Numbered from the stretch's first letter, positions 17,811 through 26,567 are shown. The stretch is 64,000 nt of DNA from Lysinibacillus pakistanensis (GCF_030123245.1 NZ_CP126101.1:432501-496500); one strand, 5' to 3'. Notes: generated from the letters alone by a model not told the origin. Numbers and translations are program-made.

Positions 17811-18926
17811 ATGTCAGATATTGTAACGTTAGAAGAATCAATATTTCAATGGTTTGATCATTTTCATAAATTTCCTGAGGTAAGCTGGAAGGAATTTGAG
17901 ACAACTAAAAAAATTGCGTCCATACTAGACGAATTAAATGTGTCATATCGTTTATTAGGCGATGTGCCTGGATTAATTGCTGAAATTGGGACAGGGGATG
18001 AGATCGTTGCTGTTAGAGCAGATATTGATGCTTTGTGGCAAGAGGTAGATGGGAAATGGCAGGCGAATCACTCTTGTGGTCATGATGCAAATATGACAAT
18101 GGTTCTTGGTGCATTATTACTACTTAAAGATCTGCCCTTGCAACATCGTGTTCGGTTTATTTTTCAACCTGCTGAAGAACTAGGAAATGGAGCCTGTGCA
18201 GCCTATGATCGTGGAGCAGTTGAAGGGGTATCGCATTTATTCGGTGTACATTTAAGACCGATTGAAGAATTGCCACTTGGAAAGGTTTCTCCAGCCATCC
18301 ATCATGGTGCAGCTTATTTTTTAGAGGGAACAATTCATGGTATAGATGCACATGGTGCAAGACCACATCAAGGTAAGAATGCTATTGATGTGATTATGGC
18401 TGTTCAACAAATGCTGAACAGTATTCATCTATCACCGTTTGAACCACATTCTGCAAAACTAACAAAAATTATTGCAGATGGCGGTAGTACAAATATTATT
18501 CCGGGTAATGCTAGCTTTTCGATGGATATTCGCGCACAGCAAAATCAACAGCTCGAATTACTCCGAAGTCGTATTGAGTCTGGTTTAAAAGCTATACAGT
18601 TACAGTTTGAAATTGATATGGACTGGAAGTGGATTGATTACACGCCAGGTGCTGAAGTTTCACCAATTGCAGCAAGAATGGCGAAAGAGGCAATCATTGA
18701 AACGTTAGGTGAGGAGCATTTGGCGGATGAAATCACTACACCAGGTAGCGATGATTTCCATTTCTACACGGTGAAAAAACCAGAACTAAAAGCGGCGATG
18801 ATTGGTATTGGGGCTAATTTGACACCAGGATTACATCATCCTAAGATGACCTTTGAGCGTAGTGCGCTGATCGATGCTGCAAAAGTACTTGCTTGTGTAT
18901 TAGAAAAAAAACCAAAATCTGAATAA
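17811..18926 (+). CDS. M20 family amidohydrolase (AmhX-like)
   Basis: The protein has 371 residues with the M20D/amidohydrolase metal-binding series: ADIDAL, SCGHDANMT, FQPAEELGNGA, GVHLRP, and the C-terminal GLHHP. The small lid domain has DAHGARPHQGKNAID. Such enzymes hydrolyse N-acyl amino acids or similar amides with two Zn or Mn ions. It closely resembles the AmhX type of Bacillus. The second of two adjacent ATGs is chosen because it gives better spacing from GAGGTG. It lies just before an NhaC antiporter and near a dipeptide epimerase, so a role in amide or peptide catabolism is plausible. Confidence 0.85.
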   Translation: MSDIVTLEESIFQWFDHFHKFPEVSWKEFETTKKIASILDELNVSYRLLGDVPGLIAEIGTGDEIVAVRADIDALWQEVDGKWQANHSCGHDANMTMVLGALLLLKDLPLQHRVRFIFQPAEELGNGACAAYDRGAVEGVSHLFGVHLRPIEELPLGKVSPAIHHGAAYFLEGTIHGIDAHGARPHQGKNAIDVIMAVQQMLNSIHLSPFEPHSAKLTKIIADGGSTNIIPGNASFSMDIRAQQNQQLELLRSRIESGLKAIQLQFEIDMDWKWIDYTPGAEVSPIAARMAKEAIIETLGEEHLADEITTPGSDDFHFYTVKKPELKAAMIGIGANLTPGLHHPKMTFERSALIDAAKVLACVLEKKPKSE

Positions 18927-18931
18927 AAAAT

Positions 18932-18976
18932 AAAGCTATATTAAAAGATTATATTTTCTTTTAATATAGCTTTTTT
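18932..18976 (+). terminator. Terminator of the amidohydrolase gene
   Basis: AAAGCTATATTAAAAG and CTTTTAATATAGCTTT form a 16-bp perfect stem followed by T residues. Confidence 0.9.
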
Positions 18977-19036
18977 GTATGAACATTTTACAAAATGTAT
19001 GGATATACAAGGGTTTGCATTGTTTTTAATAGCTAC

Positions 19037-19051
19037 TTGAAAGCGTTTTAT
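19037..19051 (+). promoter_or_regulatory. Possible CcpA cre site upstream of nhaC
   Basis: TTGAAAGCGTTTTAT matches the loose cre consensus WTGNAANCGNWNNCW at all but one position. It lies 150 bp before the nhaC start, so catabolite control is possible. Confidence 0.35.
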
Positions 19052-19199
19052 TACGCTAAAATAGTGAGATTTGCTTGAGAGGCATAAATTTTTTGCGTTG
19101 ACTTTTAATTTTTTGAATATTAAGCTAAAAAACGTAAAAAATTATTTGCGCCTTAAAAATTCGACAAAGGAATCAGGTGCAAAAAAAGGGGATGGGACC

Positions 19200-20645
19200 A
19201 TGAAAAAAGAAATTAATGCTCTTTGGGCACTTTTAACTTTTGCAATTATGATTATTACGATGCTTATTACAGTAGTTGTATTAGAGCAAAGTCCTCACGT
19301 ACCTCTTCTTGTTGGCACAACAGTAGCAGCAATTGTTGCCAAATTACATGGATTTAAGTGGATGGAAATTGAGGAAATGATGTATAAGGGCATACGTCTA
19401 GCTTTACCAGCAATTGTCATTATTATTTTAGTAGGTTTGACAATCGGTGCATGGATTGGTGGCGGTGTCGTAGCAACAATGATTTATTATGGCTTAAAAT
19501 TAATTTCTCCAGCATGGTTCTTAGTAACAATTATGCTGTTATGTTCAATCGTTTCATTGGCGATTGGTAGCTCATGGTCTACAATGGCAACAATCGGTGT
19601 TGCTGGAATGGGGATTGGCTTAAGTATGGGAATTCCGGCAGCAATGATTGCTGGAGCTGTTATTTCAGGTGCATATTTTGGCGATAAGATGTCGCCTTTA
19701 TCCGATACGACCAATCTTGCAGCAGGTTTAACCGGGACAGACCTTTTTGATCATATTAAGCACATGCTTTACACAACAATTCCGGCTCTTGTCATTGCGC
19801 TTGTTGTCTTTGGCATTATGGGAAGAAAATTTGCAGATGTCTCTATGAAGTCAGAAGAAATTTTAACAACTTTAAAAGTAATGGAGGAAAGCTTTGTTAT
19901 TTCTCCTTTACTATTACTTGTTCCAGTTGGTGTTATTGTATTAGTTGCAAAAAAAGTGCCAGCAATTCCTGCTTTAATTATTGGGATTGTTTCAGGTTTC
20001 TTACTACAAATTTTTGTACAAGGTGGTTCAGCAGCAAGTGCTGTACAAGCATTACAGGCTGGATTTGAAATTTCTACAGGTAATCACATGGTGGATGATT
20101 TATTTAACCGTGGTGGCTTAGACTCAATGATGAATACGGTTTCAATGACAATCGTAGCGATGACGTTTGGTGGTATTTTAGAATACTCCGGCATGTTAAA
20201 AGCGCTTATGAACGTTATTGTGAAATTTGCTAAATCTACAGGTAGTCTAGTTGCTTCAACGATAGCAGCTTGTATCACAACGAATGCTACATGTTCTGAG
20301 CAATATATTTCGATTGTAGTACCTTCACGTATGTTTGCAGGTGTTTATCAACAACGTGGTTTACATTCTAAAAACCTATCTCGTGCGTTAGAGGATGGGG
20401 GAACATTAACGTCCGTATTCTTCCCTTGGAATACTTGTGGTGTGTTTATTTTAGCAACATTAGGCGTAAGTGCTATGGAATATGCACCATATGCGATTCT
20501 TAACTTCACTGTACCTATTATTTCAATTATCTATGCTTATATCGGGTTTGCAATAGTAAAACTAACTCCTGAAGAAATTGCAGAGGCAGAGAAGCGTAAA
20601 AAGGAGCAAGAAATAAACGATGCGAATATGGCGGTAGTGGAATAA
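19200..20645 (+). CDS. nhaC: NhaC-family Na+/H+ antiporter
   Basis: This 481-residue membrane protein has about 11-12 helices. Typical NhaC segments are GAWIGGGVVATMIYYGLK, GSSWSTMATIGVAGMGIG, GAYFGDKMSPLSDTTNLA and a C-terminal NATCSEQYISIVVPSRMF. The family exchanges Na+ for H+, and some members (MleN) exchange organic acids with Na+. The ATG at 19200 follows AAGGGGATGG. The open frame extends 43 codons further upstream, but without a usable start signal. It lies between the AmhX-like gene and a divergent regulator-epimerase pair. Coupling to amino-acid or organic-acid handling is inferred. Confidence 0.9.
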   Translation: MKKEINALWALLTFAIMIITMLITVVVLEQSPHVPLLVGTTVAAIVAKLHGFKWMEIEEMMYKGIRLALPAIVIIILVGLTIGAWIGGGVVATMIYYGLKLISPAWFLVTIMLLCSIVSLAIGSSWSTMATIGVAGMGIGLSMGIPAAMIAGAVISGAYFGDKMSPLSDTTNLAAGLTGTDLFDHIKHMLYTTIPALVIALVVFGIMGRKFADVSMKSEEILTTLKVMEESFVISPLLLLVPVGVIVLVAKKVPAIPALIIGIVSGFLLQIFVQGGSAASAVQALQAGFEISTGNHMVDDLFNRGGLDSMMNTVSMTIVAMTFGGILEYSGMLKALMNVIVKFAKSTGSLVASTIAACITTNATCSEQYISIVVPSRMFAGVYQQRGLHSKNLSRALEDGGTLTSVFFPWNTCGVFILATLGVSAMEYAPYAILNFTVPIISIIYAYIGFAIVKLTPEEIAEAEKRKKEQEINDANMAVVE

Positions 20646-20673
20646 TTCCATCCCATCTACTAGCTAACCGTAG

Positions 20674-20708
20674 TCTCGCAGATGCCAAAAGTATCTGCGA
20701 GAATTTTT
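20674..20708. terminator. Bidirectional terminator between nhaC and the regulator gene
   Basis: TCTCGCAGAT and ATCTGCGAGA form a 10-bp stem followed by ATTTTT. It serves two convergent genes. Confidence 0.85.
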
Positions 20709-21945
20709 AATAAATAGCAAAGTTCAATTCATAGATTGTGCGTGGGCGACCTTGCTGATGGGTCATTTCTTCTCCTACAACTTTAGCATAGCCATTGTCT
20801 ACTAATTTTTTTATAATACGCTCTGTTGTACGTCTTGTCACTTGAAGGTATTCTGAAAGATTGTAAGCAGTAAATTGAGCTGATTGACGCTCTCGGCTAA
20901 AGTCGATGATTTTAGAAATATTTAAAGGACTTAGGCTTGTTAGCTTTGCCATTTGTAAAACGTAAGGATTATCCGTTTTTAAAGCAAGCTTTATTTCCGA
21001 TTTGGGGAACGGACCTAACAAATTTTTATGTTCATCTAGTATAAATATTTCACAAGGTTTAGCAAAGGTTAATGCGTTATTTGCATTTTGGCTCGCCTCA
21101 AGAATGGAGTGACCAAAACCAAAAGCAAGCTTAAAGGGTATTTCAATTTGTTGCATTAAACTTTGCAAATTTTCTTTTGCAAGGGTATTTTGCAAATATC
21201 CTGCTGTTGTATAAAGTTCAAAAGAATTTGCCGTAATTTGTTTATAGGTTGAATGTGTAGCTGCAGTGATTTTTGATAAAATATAGGTGTCAAATGAATT
21301 GTTCTCTGGCATTTCTAATATCCCTACAACAGCTTTCACAGATTCAGATTTAGTTAAAAGTGATTGAGACCTTGTTTCTTCCAAGTATTGAACAATAGAG
21401 TTTGTAGCGTCTATCATGCGCATAGCAGGTATTTGACGCTTTTGCAATTCATCAAAAACACTATGAATACTTGTAATAACAAAATCAATGCTTTGGGCAT
21501 TCCATAAAGCAATATGATGCTGAAGTATTGCTTGAGTAGGTCTCGTAACAGCGATTTGCTGAATAAAGGGTCTTGGACCAGAATACTCAATATCTTTTAA
21601 AACATTTTCAACAAAAATTGGATTCATCACATCGATAGAAATTCTTCTTAAAGATATTGCATGATTGGCCATTACTGATAGCAATGTTGTAGAAATAGCA
21701 GTCTCGTCTTGTTTTATATAATTCCAAGGGATTGGTATTTCTGATAAAGACGATTGGGCATGTAGATAAGGCAATGTTCCGCCAAGCAATAGCGCGTCAC
21801 ATGGTCTAATTTGCTTTAATAAAATAGGTGCTTCTTCAGGATGGCTGTAAGGATAAAATTCTAATTGAATATTCTTAATGTTTTGTGCGATACTAGTAAT
21901 ACGTTTCATAAATGCTTTAGAGCAAATAACTGCTATTTTAGTAGA
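20707..21945 (-). CDS. Transcriptional regulator with sensor-like N-terminus and C-terminal HTH
   Basis: This 412-residue protein has a Rossmann-like N-terminal region (KIAVICSKAFMKRI; DALLLGGTLPYLH). The middle part (about 200-330) resembles degenerate GGDEF/cyclase-like folds (LAFGFGHSILEASQNANNAL). The C-terminal helix-turn-helix (about 345-405; LSEYLQVTRRTTERIIKKL) ends in GRPRTIYELN. I do not recognise a named family. It is divergent to the dipeptide epimerase gene, so it probably senses a peptide- or amino-acid-derived ligand and controls that operon. The ATG at 21945 follows AAGGA by 10 nt; earlier in-frame starts lie too close to the SD. The intergenic region has direct repeats of RCGACA. 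Confidence 0.7.
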   Translation of the reverse strand, partial: STKIAVICSKAFMKRITSIAQNIKNIQLEFYPYSHPEEAPILLKQIRPCDALLLGGTLPYLHAQSSLSEIPIPWNYIKQDETAISTTLLSVMANHAISLRRISIDVMNPIFVENVLKDIEYSGPRPFIQQIAVTRPTQAILQHHIALWNAQSIDFVITSIHSVFDELQKRQIPAMRMIDATNSIVQYLEETRSQSLLTKSESVKAVVGILEMPENNSFDTYILSKITAATHSTYKQITANSFELYTTAGYLQNTLAKENLQSLMQQIEIPFKLAFGFGHSILEASQNANNALTFAKPCEIFILDEHKNLLGPFPKSEIKLALKTDNPYVLQMAKLTSLSPLNISKIIDFSRERQSAQFTAYNLSEYLQVTRRTTERIIKKLVDNGYAKVVGEEMTHQQGRPRTIYELNFAIY

Positions 21946-22028
21946 CATAGGTAACATTCCTTCTCTAAATTTTTTCAACAATTAGCGACATATTAACGAC
22001 AACTAAATTATATAGGAGATTGATAAAA

Positions 22029-23141
22029 ATGAAAATCCAACAAGTAGAAATTTTTGCAATTCATTTACCATTAATTGAACCATTCGTTATTAGCTATGCT
22101 ACATATGACTCAATGCCTTCTATTATTTTAAAGGTTACGACAGATACCGGTATTATAGGCTATGGCGAAGCAGTGCCAGATGAGCATGTAACAGGGGAAA
22201 CATGGGAAAGCACATATGCTGTTTTAAAAAATCAGCTAGTTCCTGCGATTATTGGAGCGAATCCACTTGAATTTGAAAAAATCCACGATAAAATGAATAA
22301 AATTGTCAAGGATGTACCTGCCGCAAAAGCTGCGATTGATATAGCTTGTTTTGATATTGCTGGGAAAGCACTGCAGGTTCCAGTATATCAGCTGTTAGGT
22401 GGACGTTATCATGAGAAATTCCCAATCACACATGTGTTGAGCATTGGAACGCCAGAAGCTATGGCAGATGAGGCAGCAGATCGAGTAGAAATGGGCTATC
22501 GTTCATTTAAAATGAAGGTAGGAACAGAAGTTGTACGTGATGTTGCCCGTATTAAAGCGGTGCGTGAACGGGTAGGAGATAACATTGCCATTCGAGTAGA
22601 TGTTAATCAAGGATGGGGGAATGCATCTACTACATTACAAGGTTTACGTGCAATGAAAGACTTAAATATAGATTGGTTAGAGCAGCCAGTAGATAGTGAG
22701 GATATTGACGGAATGGTTGAGATTAAGTCAAAATCCGATGTTACACTAATGATTGATGAAGGACTTCGTGGCGTACGTGAGATGCGTGAAATTATTGCAA
22801 AGCGTGCAGCAGACAAAGTAAATATAAAACTAATGAAATGTGGTGGCATTTATCCTGCTATGAAGCTAGCGGTAATGGCTGAAATGGCAGGCATTGAGTG
22901 CCAGGTTGGTTCAATGGTAGAATCATCTGTTGGCTCAGCAGCAGGCTTCCATGTGGCATTCTCTAAAAAAATTATGACAAGTGTAGAATTAACAGGTCCA
23001 TTAAAATTCTCTAAGGATGTTGGAAACCTACATTATGATGTTCCATTCATCTGTTTAAAGGAGAAATCAGGTTTAGGTATAGATGTAGATGAAGAGATTC
23101 TTAAAGAATTATGTAAATTTTCAACGGTTGTAACGGCCTAA
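22029..23141 (+). CDS. Dipeptide epimerase (enolase superfamily, L-Ala-D/L-Glu epimerase-like)
   Basis: The protein has 370 residues with the muconate-lactonising/epimerase subgroup signature. An N-terminal capping domain includes GYGEAVPDEHVTGET. Barrel residues are the two-base FKMKVG pair (K-x-K, about 160), metal ligands in RVDVNQGW, LEQPV and MIDEGL, and the second base Lys in IKLMKCGG. These epimerise the alpha carbon of the second residue of dipeptides such as L-Ala-D-Glu from murein. The ATG at 22029 follows TAGGAG; a TTG nine bases earlier is in frame but too near the SD. It is cotranscribed with the acetyltransferase-like gene 11 bp downstream and divergent to its probable regulator. 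Confidence 0.9.
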   Translation: MKIQQVEIFAIHLPLIEPFVISYATYDSMPSIILKVTTDTGIIGYGEAVPDEHVTGETWESTYAVLKNQLVPAIIGANPLEFEKIHDKMNKIVKDVPAAKAAIDIACFDIAGKALQVPVYQLLGGRYHEKFPITHVLSIGTPEAMADEAADRVEMGYRSFKMKVGTEVVRDVARIKAVRERVGDNIAIRVDVNQGWGNASTTLQGLRAMKDLNIDWLEQPVDSEDIDGMVEIKSKSDVTLMIDEGLRGVREMREIIAKRAADKVNIKLMKCGGIYPAMKLAVMAEMAGIECQVGSMVESSVGSAAGFHVAFSKKIMTSVELTGPLKFSKDVGNLHYDVPFICLKEKSGLGIDVDEEILKELCKFSTVVTA

Positions 23142-23152
23142 GGAGATACATT

Positions 23153-23833
23153 ATGGAAAAAATCTATGAAGGAATGCTTGGAGAAACACCGTTTTATGTA
23201 ACAACCCTAGATCTTCACCATTTACAAGAAATTGAGAATTTACAAGTTGAGGTTTATGAATCGTTAGTTGACCAAAGTATTTTACAGCCACTTACTTCTG
23301 AAGAATTTGAATATATTTTAAAAGGCAATGGCATGATGATAGGTGCTTATGTTGGGCAGGACCTAATAGCCTTCCGTGCGCTCTTAAATCCTCCTATAGA
23401 TAATGAGCATCTTGGCTATGATTGTGGGATTACGGAGGATGCATTCAATCGTGTTTTATATCAAGAAATCTCGAATGTTTCTCCTAAATACCGCGGCTTT
23501 GGCTTACAAAAAATATTAGCCAATATTATAATGAGGCAGATTGATTTATCGAAATATGATTACGTTTGCTCTACTGTTAAGCCGTATAATATTCCTAGCT
23601 TAAAGGATAAATTCGCGCAAGGTTTAGTGGTGAAAGGATTAAAGATTAAGTACGTTGATAAATTACGCTATATTTTCTTTAAAGATTTACGACAGGAGCT
23701 ACCAATTTTTAAAGAAAAGAAAACAATATCGATGGATGATACGGTTGGTCAACAGCAACTTTTAAAACAGGGTTATACTGGTACTTCCATGTATGAAGAC
23801 CAAAATGATTGGCTTGTTGTTTATGAAAAGTAA
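23153..23833 (+). CDS. GNAT-like acetyltransferase in the epimerase operon
   Basis: This 226-residue protein shows the acetyl-CoA-binding signature of GNAT enzymes around residues 105-135 (EISNVSPKYRGFGLQKILANII). A conserved Tyr-rich segment (KYDYVCSTVKPYNIPSL) follows. The C-terminal 60 residues are an extension with KEKKTISMDD. The acceptor is unknown. Placement 11 bp after the epimerase with AAGGAG suggests it acts on the same amino acid or peptide pathway, for example by acylating a product. The operon ends at a perfect hairpin terminator. Confidence 0.7.
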   Translation: MEKIYEGMLGETPFYVTTLDLHHLQEIENLQVEVYESLVDQSILQPLTSEEFEYILKGNGMMIGAYVGQDLIAFRALLNPPIDNEHLGYDCGITEDAFNRVLYQEISNVSPKYRGFGLQKILANIIMRQIDLSKYDYVCSTVKPYNIPSLKDKFAQGLVVKGLKIKYVDKLRYIFFKDLRQELPIFKEKKTISMDDTVGQQQLLKQGYTGTSMYEDQNDWLVVYEK

Positions 23834-23843
23834 ATAAAATATA

Positions 23844-23883
23844 AGCCCTGTTCTTCACAGTTTGCGAAGAGCAGGGCCTTTTT
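23844..23883 (+). terminator. Terminator of the epimerase operon
   Basis: AAGCCCTGTTCTTC and GAAGAGCAGGGC form a strong stem, followed by CTTTTTG. Confidence 0.85.
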
Positions 23884-23894
23884 GCAAAGGTTTG

Positions 23895-24605
23895 TTATTT
23901 TTTTATTGGGCAAAAGCCACAAGCCATTAAACCAGGTATGTCCTTGGAAAAACAACATGATTTTCGGACAGGGACATTTACTAAATTTGATGGACTTTGA
24001 CCGCCTGTATATTGTGTCCACCAAGACTTGTTTGAGAAACGTGCCCAAGTTTTAGGATCCTCTAATATTTCAATATCATCCATCGCTTGGTCTGCTAAGC
24101 CAGGATTCGATAACAACATATGATAATGCCACAGAAGATAGCCAAAGAAATTTTCCCAAATTGTCAAAGGCGAAACAGATGTCACTTTACGAAGCTGTTG
24201 CACAATAACATGCCCATCATATAAGATTTTCTCGATAACTGACTGACGTTCATTCTCATCCACGTAACGCCAATCATTTGGGTTGATAAACATTGCGACT
24301 GTATAGCTGTTAAATTCCTTTGCTGCATCAAAGCGAAGCTCAATTGGCTTTCCATCCCACACCTCATCATAGGCAGCTAGCATGTAAAACTGCATTGCGA
24401 AAAACATTCCATAGCGGCGTCCAAAATGGGAGATGGCTGCTGCTTCTGTGGCTGCGTCCGTAATACCCATCATCAGATTTAAAAAGTCAGGATGGTAAAA
24501 GTCCTTATGTATATCGGCTAATGTAAATAATGTTCGTTTCGGCTCTGTCGTATAAATGCTGTAGGAATTTAATTGCCGAACCTGATCCATCGTTAATGCT
24601 GGCAT
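23895..24605 (-). CDS. FhuF-like [2Fe-2S] ferric siderophore reductase
   Basis: The 236-residue protein ends with KSCCFSKDIPGLMACGFCP, a CC-x10-C-x2-C motif that binds the [2Fe-2S] cluster of FhuF-type reductases. These reduce iron from ferric hydroxamate siderophores in the cytoplasm. The rest is helical, with IWENFFGYLLWHYHMLLSNP near residue 145. The ATG at 24605 follows TAGGTGATAAC; the upstream GTG overlaps the SD. A possible promoter TTGTGA-N17-TATAAT lies just upstream. A perfect Fur box is 270 bp upstream, but it overlaps a promoter facing the other way. No siderophore transport genes are in the window. Confidence 0.8.
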   Translation of the reverse strand: MPALTMDQVRQLNSYSIYTTEPKRTLFTLADIHKDFYHPDFLNLMMGITDAATEAAAISHFGRRYGMFFAMQFYMLAAYDEVWDGKPIELRFDAAKEFNSYTVAMFINPNDWRYVDENERQSVIEKILYDGHVIVQQLRKVTSVSPLTIWENFFGYLLWHYHMLLSNPGLADQAMDDIEILEDPKTWARFSNKSWWTQYTGGQSPSNLVNVPVRKSCCFSKDIPGLMACGFCPIKK

Positions 24606-24750
24606 TGTTATCACCTATTCTTTCAATCGTCTGCTATTTCAATTATAAATTATTCAATTTTGCTTCACAAATGGAAAGCAATATAGTAAAATCTATTAAA
24701 CATATCAGAATGATAGGTTTTTTGATGTTATAGCCACGTTTACAGGTATG

Positions 24751-24830
24751 ATAGGCATTGCTTCTTCAACAGCATAATCGGCTTTTGTGTAGGAGGCTTT
24801 TTGCATTATCGCTCGTTGAAGAAGGCATTA
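24751..24830. repeat. Inverted repeat in the fhuF-like upstream region
   Basis: GCTTCTTCAAC (24760-24770) and GTTGAAGAAGGC (24815-24826) are inverted with a 44-nt spacer that contains two AGGCTTTT/CGGCTTTT segments. It looks like a relic or a structured leader. No T run follows. Confidence 0.4.
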
Positions 24831-24863
24831 TAAAAAAATTAATAATTAATTTTCAGATTACTG

Positions 24864-24896
24864 TTGACATTTTAATTGATAATGATTATCATTATC
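24864..24896 (+). promoter_or_regulatory. Promoter overlapped by a perfect Fur box
   Basis: TTGACA (24864-24869), a 17-bp spacer and TATCAT (24887-24892) form a SigA-type promoter. A 19-bp element GATAATGATTATCATTATC (24878-24896) matches the classical Fur box over its full length and covers the -10. Fur with Fe2+ should block transcription to the right, which leads into the structured RNA at 24900-25065 and not into a long ORF. Confidence 0.85.
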
Positions 24897-24899
24897 GTA

Positions 24900-25065
24900 T
24901 AAAGATTATTCCTCCTCTACAATACAGTGTAGAGAGGATGAACTTTAGCTACTTTTCTCCAGAAGTTTGCTAGTTCATGATAACGCTCCTAAAACCCCCC
25001 TCATTTTTTGGGAACGTAAAATCTCAGAGCAACTTATGCCTTTATGGATAAGTTGCTCTTTTTTT
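24900..25065 (+). ncRNA. Candidate Fur-repressed small RNA with C-rich tract (FsrA/RyhB-like role)
   Basis: The predicted transcript starts about 7 nt after the Fur-covered -10 and ends at a 12-bp perfect terminator stem (AGAGCAACTTAT/ATAAGTTGCTCT, 25026-25059, then 7 T). Two further hairpins precede it: CTCTACA/TGTAGAG with CCT/AGG (24911-24937), and ATGAACT..AGC/GCTAGTTCAT (24938-24978). Between hairpin two and the terminator lies a single-stranded-looking stretch GCTCCTAAAACCCCCCTC (24985-25002), complementary to Shine-Dalgarno sequences. This matches how FsrA of B. subtilis represses iron-rich proteins through C-rich loops. No convincing ORF lies inside. Sequence homology to FsrA was not tested; the role is inferred. 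Confidence 0.65.
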
Positions 25066-25153
25066 GATTGTCTTTAAATAGGGGAAATAAGTAACAGAAT
25101 GGATATGGTATGATAAAAATGGGAACTTAATTAGAAATAATGGAGGGAAATGA

Positions 25154-26476
25154 ATGAAGAAATATATGATTACTTTGCTCATCGTGTTAGCCTTTTTTAC
25201 AAACCCATCATCATCTAAAGCGGCGGAAGCACAGTGGGATGGGGCACCTGTTGTGAAGGGGCAAACTGGTAAAATGACCTTTACAAAAGATGTGAAAGTA
25301 TATAAGAAGAATAATGCAACAGGAACATATAGCTCGATGACAGTCAAGCGCAATAACTATTTCCGAGTTTATGATATCGAAAAATATGACAACAAAACAT
25401 TTTATTGGATGAGTTCGGGTTACCGTGTTCAAGCGACGGATTTAGTTGTTTTTAAGAAAGTACCTCTGAACATACGCGCTTCGCTTTATGATAATCCCGG
25501 TTATATCAACATCAATGGTCAAGCCTCAAACTTAAACTATGGAACACATTATTTAAAAGGATTTGAATATGGGTCCCCTAGCTATGATATTGTTATTGGT
25601 GAAAATCTATATTACGATTATACGTACCCTTCTGAGGGAAATACTAGAGGGGGCTATATTGATGCCACAGATATTCGCATTGCCGAAACAATAAAAAGAG
25701 ATGAAGGACTCTATAAGCTAACAGCTGATACACGGCACTTAAGAGGTCCAATGGCTGGAGGAAATGCGGGAGGAAAATATTCAAAAGGAACTGTTTTTCA
25801 ATCGTTAGGAATTGAAATAAATGGATATATTAGAATGCAAGAGCTAGGGACATGGGGAGAAGATTTTATTTTCACATATATTCCTGTAACATTACTCCAA
25901 CCTGTGCAAGCTCAAGAGAAACGCTATATTCGATATGGTGTTATTGGTAAAGGTAAAAAGTCAAGAGAACTAAAGCGTTTTGATGAAGTAATGTTATTGA
26001 CTGAAAAAAATATGACAGCTTGGATTGAGATAGATGGGGAAACATATTATGTACCAAAAAAAGTCCTAGCTACCATAAAACCGAACGAATCACCGGTTAT
26101 TACAACATCTTTCTTACCAAATGATACGCTTCAACAACTAGTGTATACGAATGGTGTATACAAGAAAACGGCTAATAATCGTTTTGAAGCGCAGAGCAAC
26201 AATCAGTTCATTGATTATCTTGAAACAGAACAAACCTTTAATTATGAAAAGGATGGTATCAAATATCTATTTGATAAGCCGGTTATAGAAGGTTCAAAAG
26301 TGACTAGAATGGAGAACGGAATGAAAAATGAAGGATTTGTTCGTGCCATTCATTACACATTCACAAACTCAACAGGTACATTTAACAATGTTGTGGAAAC
26401 ATCCTATGGCGAATTTTTTGCACCAGGCTATGGTTATATTAATGGATATAGCAGCGAACTAAGGTCCTATGAATAA
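25154..26476 (+). CDS. Secreted protein of unknown function, SH3-like N-terminal part
   Basis: The 440-residue protein has a signal peptide (about residues 1-24, ending SSKAAEA). The mature part contains SH3-like beta segments (KVYKKNN, YFRVYDIEKYDNKTFYWM, VQATDLVVFKKVP) repeated with variation in the middle (YIRMQELGTWGED, AWIEIDGETYYVPKKVL). The C-terminal 120 residues (ETEQTFNYEKDGIKYLF, VVETSYGEFFAPGYGYING) may form a separate domain. No catalytic motif is evident. A GGAGGGAAATGA site precedes the ATG. It may bind the wall or be a surface protein; I do not recognise the family. Confidence 0.65.
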   Translation: MKKYMITLLIVLAFFTNPSSSKAAEAQWDGAPVVKGQTGKMTFTKDVKVYKKNNATGTYSSMTVKRNNYFRVYDIEKYDNKTFYWMSSGYRVQATDLVVFKKVPLNIRASLYDNPGYININGQASNLNYGTHYLKGFEYGSPSYDIVIGENLYYDYTYPSEGNTRGGYIDATDIRIAETIKRDEGLYKLTADTRHLRGPMAGGNAGGKYSKGTVFQSLGIEINGYIRMQELGTWGEDFIFTYIPVTLLQPVQAQEKRYIRYGVIGKGKKSRELKRFDEVMLLTEKNMTAWIEIDGETYYVPKKVLATIKPNESPVITTSFLPNDTLQQLVYTNGVYKKTANNRFEAQSNNQFIDYLETEQTFNYEKDGIKYLFDKPVIEGSKVTRMENGMKNEGFVRAIHYTFTNSTGTFNNVVETSYGEFFAPGYGYINGYSSELRSYE

Positions 26477-26520
26477 CAATTCCTTTACTTTGTTTGAAGG
26501 GTGAAAATCTTAATAATAGA

Positions 26521-26567
26521 AAAACAGGTGAGGAAAAAGAATTGTTTTTCCTCACCTGTTTGATTTT
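26521..26567 (+). terminator. Terminator of the 440-residue secreted protein gene
   Basis: AAACAGGTGAGGAAAAA and TTTTTCCTCACCTGTTT form a 17-bp perfect stem followed by GATTTT. Confidence 0.8.

Noticed and set aside
24938-24973. 11-codon ORF (ATG at 24938) as a leader peptide in the Fur-controlled transcript
   Set aside because: The SD-like AGAGAGG touches the ATG, leaving no spacing, and the frame lies inside a well-formed hairpin.
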